The translations under genes were made by a program, and so were the position numbers. From assembly GCA_030637245.1 (NCBI GenBank), contig DAOVVI010000136.1, forward strand, positions 1 through 5,752: a DNA stretch of 5,752 nt. The letters run 5' to 3'. Each line of letters begins with the position of its first letter. The stretch's first letter is position 1. The notes under the pieces are model-generated. The model was not told the DNA's origin and did not search any database. It saw only the letters and a program-made list of their open reading frames with translations. The DNA comes from Cyclobacteriaceae bacterium (GTDB taxonomy: Bacteria; Bacteroidota; Bacteroidia; Cytophagales; Cyclobacteriaceae). Positions 1 through 5,709 of this stretch are shown here, in pieces.

Positions 1-86
1 AATGGTTTAAGTGACTGACGTTCACTAAATTTATAAAAGAATTTACAACCCCGTTGAATCAGTTATTGGCCAAAACAACCTAAATA

Positions 87-2015
87 ATGCAAAAACGAAG
101 ACATGCCGCAATCATGTTTACCGACATTGTCGGATACACAGCCCTGATGGGATCGGATGAGGATCGTGCATTTGAAGTGTTGCGAAAAAATAGGGAGATC
201 CATACTGAACTGATACAAAAATTCCATGGTAAACTCATCAAGGAAATGGGCGATGGTATGCTGGTTAGTTTTAATCTTGCATCTGATGCTGTCCGTTGTG
301 CCATCGATATCCAGAGATTCTGCAAGAATCAAAATATCCCGTTGAAAATCGGTATCCATGAAGGGGAAATGGTCTTTTCCGGGGCGGATGTACTGGGAGA
401 TGGAGTAAACATTGCTTCCAGACTTCAGGAAGATGCCGAAGAGGGATTTATTTATATTTCCGGATCAGTTTACATCGATATTAAGAATAAGGCTGATTTA
501 AAAGTTAAGTTTTTCAAGGAGAAGTCTTTTAAGAATGTTGACGAACCGATAAAGGTTTACAAAGTGGAGTGTGAGGAAGCCGAGAAAATTAAAGCGCAAA
601 TAGCATCTCCTGGTCAGCCAACCAAACCTTCAATTGCTGTTCTGCCATTTGAAAACATGAGTCCTGATCAAGACCAGGAATATTTCTGCGATGGTATGAC
701 TGAGGAGATTATAAATACCCTGTCGCATATTGAAAGCTTAAAAGTTATAGCTCGTACTTCTGCATTTGTGTTTAAAAGGAAACACGAAGACGTGCGTGAG
801 ATAGGCAGGAAACTTGAAGTTGAAACACTTCTTGAAGGCAGCGTTCGGAAAGTGGGCAATCGTATTCGCATCACTTCCCAGCTCATAAAGGTATCCGATG
901 GTTCTCATATTTGGTCAGATGCCTATAATCGTAAGTTGGAGGATGTGTTTGGGATACAGGAAGAAATATCTTTGGCAATAGTTGACAATCTGAAAGTTAA
1001 ACTTTTAGGAAAAGAGAAAGCAGCGATTATAAAACGATATACTGAAGATTTGGAAGCTTATAATCTCTATTTAAAAGGTATCTACTATGCACGTTTGTTT
1101 TCTATCAAAGGATTTAAAAAAGCTATCGAGTGTTTTGAACAATCACTTCAAAAAGATTCGAACTACTCGCTGGCTTATCGTGGGTTGGCAGAAGTCTTCG
1201 TGAACAGTCCCTTCTTTGGAAATGTACGTCCAAACGAGGCATACCCCAAAGCAAAAGAATATCTAAAGAAAGCCCTGGAAATAGACAATACACTTGCAGA
1301 AGCTCATTCTGGTCTGGGATTTATCCATATGACTTATGACTGGAACTGGAATGCAGCTGAAAAAGAATTCAAACAAGCCCTACAATTGAATCTAAATTCC
1401 TCCGATACGCATCATTCTTATTCTTTATTTTTAACTTTCGCTAAGCGTCATGATGAAGCCATTGCTGAGGCAAAACAAGCCCAGGTGCTTGATCCACTTT
1501 CGATCTTTATTAACACATTTTTAGGTTTGGTGTATTTCTATGCCGGTCAGTATGATAGAGCAATAGAAGAACAACAGTTGGCATTAACATTGAACCCCGG
1601 CTACTTCCTGGCGCACTATAACCTCGGAATAGCTAACCGGGGGAAATTAATGATTAAAGAGGCAATTAGAGAATATGAGACGGCGGTTGATTTTTCAGGT
1701 GGAGCTCCAATGATAGTGTCGTGCCTTGCATGCGCATATTATGAGATTGGAAAAAAGGAACAAGCTGAGAAGTTAATCAATAGTCTGGAGCAAAAGTTAA
1801 AAAAAGAGTATGTACCTCCATCATGTTTTATTCCTTACCATTTACTTAGAGGTGACCTTGATCAGGCTTATAAGTGGCTGGAACGAGCTATTGATGAACA
1901 CGACGCTTATCTCTATTATTGGATATCCTTGCCAATTGAGATTTATCGTATTACTGATGATCCAAGATTTAATACATTATTGAAAAAAGTGGGATTGATG
2001 AGGAAGGGAACATAA
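87..2015 (+). CDS. Soluble class III adenylate cyclase with TolB-like domain and TPR repeats
   Basis: Predicted to convert ATP to cAMP in the cytoplasm. Residues 6-160 form a class III cyclase domain with all canonical positions present: metal-binding Asp13 (FTDIVGYT) and Asp56 (KEMGDG), the adenine-selecting pair Lys52 and Asp101, and the transition-state residues Asn108 and Arg112 (VNIASR). Residues 181-310 resemble the TolB N-terminal/FlgO-like domain (PSIAVLPFENMS at the start), a common partner of such cyclases. Residues 325-575 hold about six TPR-like helical pairs, for example around 343-370, 404-435, 473-505 and 507-539. The C-terminus (DDPRFNTLLKKVGL) is typical of this cyclase/TolB/TPR architecture. 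No transmembrane segment or signal peptide is visible, so the protein should be cytosolic. An in-frame TAA at 81-83 fixes ATG 87 as the first possible start. There is no Shine-Dalgarno sequence. It is probably cotranscribed with the paralogue 12 bases downstream. What the TPR region senses is unknown. Confidence 0.93.
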   Translation: MQKRRHAAIMFTDIVGYTALMGSDEDRAFEVLRKNREIHTELIQKFHGKLIKEMGDGMLVSFNLASDAVRCAIDIQRFCKNQNIPLKIGIHEGEMVFSGADVLGDGVNIASRLQEDAEEGFIYISGSVYIDIKNKADLKVKFFKEKSFKNVDEPIKVYKVECEEAEKIKAQIASPGQPTKPSIAVLPFENMSPDQDQEYFCDGMTEEIINTLSHIESLKVIARTSAFVFKRKHEDVREIGRKLEVETLLEGSVRKVGNRIRITSQLIKVSDGSHIWSDAYNRKLEDVFGIQEEISLAIVDNLKVKLLGKEKAAIIKRYTEDLEAYNLYLKGIYYARLFSIKGFKKAIECFEQSLQKDSNYSLAYRGLAEVFVNSPFFGNVRPNEAYPKAKEYLKKALEIDNTLAEAHSGLGFIHMTYDWNWNAAEKEFKQALQLNLNSSDTHHSYSLFLTFAKRHDEAIAEAKQAQVLDPLSIFINTFLGLVYFYAGQYDRAIEEQQLALTLNPGYFLAHYNLGIANRGKLMIKEAIREYETAVDFSGGAPMIVSCLACAYYEIGKKEQAEKLINSLEQKLKKEYVPPSCFIPYHLLRGDLDQAYKWLERAIDEHDAYLYYWISLPIEIYRITDDPRFNTLLKKVGLMRKGT

Positions 2016-2027
2016 TCTATAAACATC

Positions 2028-4220
2028 ATGCCCGAAGACCGCAGACATACCTCATCGGTACGCAAGCACGCCGCAATAATGTTCACCGACATCGTCGGCT
2101 ACACCGCCCTGATGGGATCAGATGAAGATAAGGCCTTTAAAACCTTGAGAAAGAACCGTGAAATCCACACAAAATTCCTGGAACAATTTAAAGGCACCCT
2201 CATCAAGGAAATGGGCGATGGCATGCTGGTCAGTTTTAACCTTGCCTCCGATGCTGTGCGTTGTGCCATGGAAATACAGAAAGCTAGTAAAGCACAAGAC
2301 ATCCCTTTAAAGATTGGTATCCATGAGGGAGAAATGGTTTTTGAGGGAAATGATGTATTGGGAGATGGGGTGAATATTGCTTCAAGAATCCAGGATGATA
2401 CTGAGGAAGGATGCATTACGATTTCAGGATCAGTTTACAGGGATATAAAGAACAAGTCTGGAATACAGGCTGAATTCATAGAGGAAAGGACATTTAAAAA
2501 TGTAGATGAGCCGATAAGGATTTATAAAGTATTTTCTGAAGAACACTCTGGTCGTGAAAGTCCCCCGGAGAGGTTGAAAAATTACAATGATCTCCGGAAA
2601 CCTCGTGCTATCCCACCATTTGTAAAGAGAAGAAATGTAATCATCTCCCTGTTGATTGTTGTAGTTGTACTTCTGATTTATCCAAAAATATTCAGAAACG
2701 ATAAGTTTGAAGGAATCAGGGATGAGGATGGACGGATTTCTGTAGCGGTGATGCCTTTTAAAAACATGACAGGTGATTCCACTTATTACCTGTGGCAGGA
2801 GGGATTGCAGAACCTACTGATCACCTCCCTGTCAAATTCTGAAGAACTGGCAGTTAGGCAATATGCAACGATGTTTGGCATTCTTGGAAATGGAAAGGAC
2901 ATCAATTACACTTCCATTACGCCTTCTCTGGGGCGTGAAGTTGCCAAAAAGCTGGAAGCCAATACATTCATTGCAGGCAATCTGCATCAATTTGAAGACA
3001 ATTTGAGGATCACTGTCAATATTATGGATGCCGATTCTGAGGAGATTTATAAATCCTATGAAATGGATGGAACCACTGAGGATGATTTTTTCAACCTCAC
3101 CGATTCACTATCCATGCTCATTAGAAATTTCCTTGAGATCAAAAGTCTGAAACAGAACTTATTCTTTGATCTAAGTAATGTTTATACAAATTCTTCAGAG
3201 GCCTATAAGCTATATCTGCAGGGGTACAATTGCCGCAGCAGATTGGATTATGACTGCGCTGTGGATTTTTATAACAGAGCTTTAAAGATTGACTCCAATT
3301 TTGTATCAGCCATGATGAGGCTGGCCTATTGTTATGGTGATCTCAAGCAGACCGAAATGAGCAAGTTCTGGGCATACAAAGCCTCAGACAGAATTGATCA
3401 GTTACCTCTTGATATGCAACTTTTGGTGAAAGAGGTGAAAGCTGCGGTTGATAAAGAACCACTGGAACTGATCAAACAGATGAAACAGTATCTGGAGATC
3501 AATCCTCATTCCATGCGTAAGCATTATGGTATTGGTTGGGTATATTTCAACACTGAACAGTGGCAGGAGGCCATCGAGGAATTTGAAAAGACATTGGAGA
3601 TCTCCAGTCGATTTGAAATAAAAACCTGGGTATGGACCTATATTTTATTAGGGAGAGCATATCATAATATAAATGAGCATAAGAAAGAAAAGAAAATATT
3701 TGAAGACGTACTTGATCTTTTACCTGATGAAGAATCTCAAATTACTTACTGGCAAGCTGTTTGCCCCCTTTCACAGGGAGACACAACAGAGGCAAATAAA
3801 TACCTCAAAAAAATTATTGGAATTGGAAAGCAAAATGGCTGGCCTGAGTCAAAGACCTTATCCTGGTTAGCCAGCGTCCATGATCAGGCAAATAATTTGA
3901 TAAAAGCTGAGGAATTGTATCGTAAAGCACTTTTTATAAATCCACACGATAATAAGCTAATTAATGATTTGGCATATTTTCTCATCTCTAATGATATCAA
4001 TATTGATGAAGGTTTTGAACTTATCAGTCGTGTTCTTGAAAATATACCTGACGATGGCAATTATTTACATACCTATGGCTTGGGCTTATATAAACAAGGA
4101 AAGTTAAAGGAAGCCCAGGAAGCCCTCAATACGGCCTGGGATTTAATACCATATTATGACCATGATCATTTCATTCATCTCCAGGAAGTCGAAAAAGCTG
4201 TTGCCAGTCAAAACAAATAA
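2028..4220 (+). CDS. Membrane-anchored class III adenylate cyclase with extracytoplasmic TolB-like/TPR region
   Basis: Paralogue of the preceding gene. The cyclase domain (residues 14-168) has the full catalytic set Asp21, Lys60, Asp64, Asp109, Asn116 and Arg120, predicting ATP-to-cAMP activity. A linker with basic residues (KRR at 200-202) precedes one hydrophobic helix at about 204-218 (ISLLIVVVVLLIY). The positive-inside rule puts the cyclase in the cytoplasm and everything after residue 220 outside it, presumably in the periplasm. Residues 235-350 look like a divergent TolB/FlgO-like domain (ISVAVMPFKNMTGD). Residues 392-725 carry TPR-like repeats, clear at about 392-424, 500-528, 612-644 and 680-712. 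The start ATG lies 12 bases after the stop of the upstream gene and in the same reading frame. No Shine-Dalgarno sequence sits at normal spacing, as is common in Bacteroidota. Similarity to the neighbour is very high in the cyclase domain and weak after it. The ligand of the sensor half is unknown. Confidence 0.93.
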   Translation: MPEDRRHTSSVRKHAAIMFTDIVGYTALMGSDEDKAFKTLRKNREIHTKFLEQFKGTLIKEMGDGMLVSFNLASDAVRCAMEIQKASKAQDIPLKIGIHEGEMVFEGNDVLGDGVNIASRIQDDTEEGCITISGSVYRDIKNKSGIQAEFIEERTFKNVDEPIRIYKVFSEEHSGRESPPERLKNYNDLRKPRAIPPFVKRRNVIISLLIVVVVLLIYPKIFRNDKFEGIRDEDGRISVAVMPFKNMTGDSTYYLWQEGLQNLLITSLSNSEELAVRQYATMFGILGNGKDINYTSITPSLGREVAKKLEANTFIAGNLHQFEDNLRITVNIMDADSEEIYKSYEMDGTTEDDFFNLTDSLSMLIRNFLEIKSLKQNLFFDLSNVYTNSSEAYKLYLQGYNCRSRLDYDCAVDFYNRALKIDSNFVSAMMRLAYCYGDLKQTEMSKFWAYKASDRIDQLPLDMQLLVKEVKAAVDKEPLELIKQMKQYLEINPHSMRKHYGIGWVYFNTEQWQEAIEEFEKTLEISSRFEIKTWVWTYILLGRAYHNINEHKKEKKIFEDVLDLLPDEESQITYWQAVCPLSQGDTTEANKYLKKIIGIGKQNGWPESKTLSWLASVHDQANNLIKAEELYRKALFINPHDNKLINDLAYFLISNDINIDEGFELISRVLENIPDDGNYLHTYGLGLYKQGKLKEAQEALNTAWDLIPYYDHDHFIHLQEVEKAVASQNK

Positions 4221-4235
4221 GATGTAAATCAGACA

Positions 4236-4273
4236 CAAGTCTCGCCTAAGTGCCAGGCCGGCTGGAAGACTTG
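4236..4273 (+). other. Hairpin just downstream of the second cyclase gene
   Basis: A perfect 7-base stem (CAAGTCT at 4236-4242 with AGACTTG at 4267-4273) encloses a smaller CCAG/CTGG stem (4253-4256 with 4262-4265). It starts 16 bases after the stop codon at 4218-4220. No T-run follows, so it does not look like an ordinary intrinsic terminator. It could protect the 3' end of the message or cause partial attenuation before the decayed third gene. Function is inferred only from position. Confidence 0.45.
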
Positions 4274-4335
4274 AGCCAGATAGCGGATATCATTGGTTAA
4301 ATAGTATATCTTTATTTCTATGTTCGTTCCCAACT

Positions 4336-4343
4336 TAGGTTTG
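4336..4343 (+). promoter_or_regulatory. Possible Bacteroidota -7 promoter element upstream of the cyclase remnant
   Basis: TAGGTTTG matches the TAnnTTTG -7 consensus used by the Bacteroidota primary sigma factor and lies 80 bases before the remnant's ATG at 4423. No TTG-type -33 element is present at the expected distance, so the match may be chance. If real, it would mean the third cyclase gene once had its own promoter rather than depending only on read-through from the pair upstream. Confidence 0.25.
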
Positions 4344-4362
4344 GTTGGAAAAACTGTATTAT

Positions 4363-4380
4363 TTCTATAACTTAATAGAA
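4363..4380. repeat. Small perfect inverted repeat upstream of the cyclase remnant
   Basis: TTCTAT (4363-4368) and ATAGAA (4375-4380) form a perfect 6-base dyad around a 6-base spacer. It is flanked further out by TTGGTT (4341-4346) and AACCAA (4385-4390), so a larger nested fold is possible. It lies 20 bases downstream of the possible -7 element, where an operator could sit. In AT-rich DNA a dyad of this size can arise by chance. Confidence 0.25.
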
Positions 4381-4422
4381 CTTTAACCAACTGATAAGCT
4401 TACTCCTACAACCTACAAGATC

Positions 4423-4595
4423 ATGCAACAACGACGCCACGCCGCCATCATGCTTGTCCTCCGAAGTGAAAACGTAGGAGGGCCTGTCCACCGTAGCTTC
4501 TGCGAAGGCGGATTCAACGACATCGTCTGGTACACCACCCTGATGGGGGTCGGATGAAGATCGGCATCCATGAAGATGAGATGGTTTTTCAATGA
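4423..4595 (+). pseudogene. Decayed third class III cyclase paralogue
   Basis: The ATG at 4423 opens MQQRRHAAIM, nearly identical to the start of the first cyclase (MQKRRHAAIM). A 60-base palindromic repeat (4453-4512) then interrupts the frame without shifting it. The cyclase sequence resumes as FNDIVWYTTLMG, matching FTDIVGYTALMG of the intact genes with T-to-N, G-to-W and A-to-T changes; the metal-binding Asp is kept. An extra G in the run at 4545-4549 shifts the frame, and the original frame stops at TGA 4555-4557. After GATGAAGAT the sequence jumps directly to KIGIHEDEMVFQ (4557-4592) in another frame, ending at TGA 4593-4595. About 185 bases present in the second gene are therefore missing, including those for the adenine-selecting Lys and the second metal-binding Asp. 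No active cyclase can be made. A 44-residue peptide from 4423 to 4557 could still be translated, but nothing suggests that it is used. Bases 4618-4662 encode ERVLDPEFK plus a short tail, faintly like the DDPRFN end of the first protein; that may be the vestige of the C-terminus but is too short to claim. Confidence 0.85.
4453..4512. repeat. Double-hairpin palindromic repeat inserted in the cyclase remnant (copy A)
   Basis: The insertion boundaries follow from alignment to the intact cyclases, where ATCATG is followed directly by TTC/TTT. Hairpin 1 (4458-4481) has CCTCC/GGAGG arms. Hairpin 2 (4487-4512) has TCCACC/GGCGGA arms with one A.C mismatch. Inside both arms the same pattern recurs: G.A mismatch, A-T pair, A.G mismatch, then G-C. 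Equal mismatch patterns suggest a conserved folded RNA or DNA structure. The length of 60 bases is divisible by three and the insert contains no stop in the host frame, adding 20 residues. It shares GGGCCTGTCC between the hairpins, and GGCGGA at its end, with the copy at 5492-5541. Its mobility mechanism is unknown; no transposase is present here. Confidence 0.75.
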
Positions 4596-4657
4596 ACTAT
4601 TTTGTATTTGGAAGGAAAGAGTATTGGATCCGGAATTTAAAATAAACAGCACCAGTA

Positions 4658-4695
4658 AATAGGCCTATCCGCTACGGGTTGGCCTATTCATTTTT
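4658..4695 (+). terminator. Rho-independent terminator closing the cyclase block
   Basis: AATAGGCC (4658-4665) pairs perfectly with GGCCTATT (4681-4688). After one T.T mismatch the stem continues for five pairs (including CCG/CGG at 4669-4671 and 4675-4677) around a CTA triloop. Five T residues follow at 4691-4695. This is a strong intrinsic terminator for plus-strand transcription. It may also stop the convergent minus-strand gene ending at 4734, though its T-run on that strand is poor. Its place after the remnant, not after the second intact gene, suggests that the original transcription unit included the third cyclase. Confidence 0.8.
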
Positions 4696-4733
4696 AGCCG
4701 ATTGGGCTACATTCCGTCCCATGAAATTTTATT

Positions 4734-5432
4734 TTAATTAACACTCAATGCTGTTGTGAATATTCCAATGGTAATGTTCTTTTTATTTCCTGGTCTGTTT
4801 CTAACCTCCAGCCTATATGATCCGGATGCAAGACCTTCCGGAATCATCCCGGATATCCTACTCGGTAAATTCGTGTGGATCTGCTGAATTTTAGTTTCTG
4901 AAGCGTCAGCTGAACTAACCAGGAAAATGCCTTCATCAGCTTGCTCAATATCCAGTTTCAACCTGCTGCCAATAACCTCGAGCATATGCCCCGGTGAAAG
5001 TTGACCATCCGTCTTCTGTGATTTAAGATCATAAACTGATTTTATCTCAGGTTGACGGATATTTGCAATAACTTTCTCCAGCTTTACACCTTCAACGGCT
5101 TGTTTTAGTACATTAGCGGCAGTAACACTCAATTGCTTCTGATGACGATGAGCATCAAACTGATCTTCAATGCCTTCAAAAACACCAACAATTTTTGGCT
5201 GAATTCGAATGTACTCGCTAATAAATCCATACCCCTCATTCAGGTTTTCTGAAATGGCCCTGAAGAAATCATGAATGACTGCAACACATTCCGTTTGCTT
5301 CAGGATCGAACCTGGTTTAGTGATCTGCTGAATAATATCCTCAATTTTCTTGTTGATCAGCGATTGAGGCATCGCTGAGTAATCATTCTCACCCTTGGTG
5401 AGGTGATTACGATACAATGCGTATTTTAACAT
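4734..5432 (-). CDS. HU-like DNA-binding domain/DUF4469 protein
   Basis: Residues 1-125 match the pattern of the Bacteroidota HU-like DNA-binding domain (Pfam HU-DNA_bdg): a short N-terminal strand MLKYALYRN, an alpha-helical stretch 24-66 (including KKIEDIIQQIT and VAVIHDFFRAISENLNEG), then strands (EYIRIQPKIVGVFEG). Residues 128-232 match DUF4469, an immunoglobulin-like C-terminal domain: PEIKSVYDL, the SPGHMLEVIGSRLKL strand pair at 146-160, GIFLV at 168-172, NLPSRI at 188-193 and IPEGLASGSYRLEV at 197-210. The total of 232 residues is normal for the family, so the gene appears complete. ATG 5430-5432 gives the expected family start and is preceded by an A-rich leader without a Shine-Dalgarno sequence. 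The gene is convergent with the cyclases and stands alone on its strand here. The family probably binds DNA, but its exact cellular role is not established; no link to cAMP is visible. No consensus promoter is found upstream. Confidence 0.85.
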   Translation of the reverse strand: MLKYALYRNHLTKGENDYSAMPQSLINKKIEDIIQQITKPGSILKQTECVAVIHDFFRAISENLNEGYGFISEYIRIQPKIVGVFEGIEDQFDAHRHQKQLSVTAANVLKQAVEGVKLEKVIANIRQPEIKSVYDLKSQKTDGQLSPGHMLEVIGSRLKLDIEQADEGIFLVSSADASETKIQQIHTNLPSRISGMIPEGLASGSYRLEVRNRPGNKKNITIGIFTTALSVN

Positions 5433-5491
5433 CTTTTTGCATTTTTAGAATTAATAAAATAATAATGTGGTAATCCGTACTGGACAATAAT

Positions 5492-5541
5492 CAGGACCTG
5501 CCCGCCGAAGGTGGGCCTGTCCGCCAAAGGCGGAATTCCTG
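5492..5541. repeat. Double-hairpin palindromic repeat (copy B)
   Basis: Hairpin 1 is CCCGCC/GGTGGG (5501-5506 with 5510-5515, one G.T pair) with a GAA loop. Hairpin 2 is a perfect TCCGCC/GGCGGA (5520-5525 with 5529-5534) with an AAA loop. An outer stem CAGGA/TCCTG (5492-5496 with 5537-5541) encloses both, giving a three-way junction. The linker GGGCCTGTCC and the GGCGGA ending are shared with the copy inserted in the cyclase remnant. The locally high GC contrasts with the AT-rich flanks, as expected for a dispersed REP-like element. It lies 60-110 bases upstream of the minus-strand gene start and could affect its leader if transcription begins further upstream. Confidence 0.75.
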
Positions 5542-5631
5542 CACCGATATCAATAAATTTTCCGGAAGTGATATTAAAGGAAAGCTTTCTGATGTTGTAT
5601 AAATCAAATACCTGGCCAGACTATACGCATC

Positions 5632-5650
5632 AAATGTTAAAAAATGTTAA
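5632..5650. repeat. Two-copy tandem repeat AAATGTTAA
   Basis: AAATGTTAA occurs at 5632-5640 and again at 5642-5650, a period of 10 bases, close to one helical turn. This spacing could suit a protein binding one DNA face. The run is AT-rich and chance or slippage is equally likely. Confidence 0.35.
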
Positions 5651-5701
5651 AATTACAATAATCATATGTTACTTATTTATCAGGTTCCCATATTCAGATG
5701 C

Positions 5702-5709
5702 TATGTTTG
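5702..5709 (+). promoter_or_regulatory. Possible outward Bacteroidota -7 promoter element
   Basis: TATGTTTG fits TAnnTTTG exactly, 43 bases from the right edge and pointing out of the window. No clear TTG -33 element lies 19-21 bases upstream. It could drive a gene beyond the edge, which cannot be checked here. Confidence 0.25.

Noticed and set aside
27..34. TAAATTTA as a promoter for the first cyclase gene
   Set aside because: It misses the final G of TAnnTTTG and has no TTG element at suitable distance; the true promoter may lie left of the window.
63..359. Minus-strand open frames opposite the first cyclase domain
   Set aside because: They lie antisense to an unmistakable conserved cyclase domain and recur opposite the second gene at 2099-2416 merely because the coding strands are similar.
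87..4220. CBASS- or Pycsar-like defence cyclases
   Set aside because: The cyclases carry TolB/TPR sensor regions, and no effector gene (transmembrane, patatin, nuclease or similar) lies beside them; the signalling reading fits better.
4458..4512. CRISPR repeat or tRNA-like structure
   Set aside because: Only two distant copies exist, with no regular spacers, and the paired hairpins lack tRNA features such as a T-loop or acceptor stem.
4413..4652. Minus-strand open frame across the cyclase remnant
   Set aside because: It is the reverse-strand shadow of the relic, explained fully by cyclase homology on the plus strand, and includes the repeat read backwards.
4696..4708. AGCC/GGCT hairpin as a separate terminator for the minus-strand gene
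   Set aside because: The stem is only four bases and on the minus strand is followed by A residues, not T residues.
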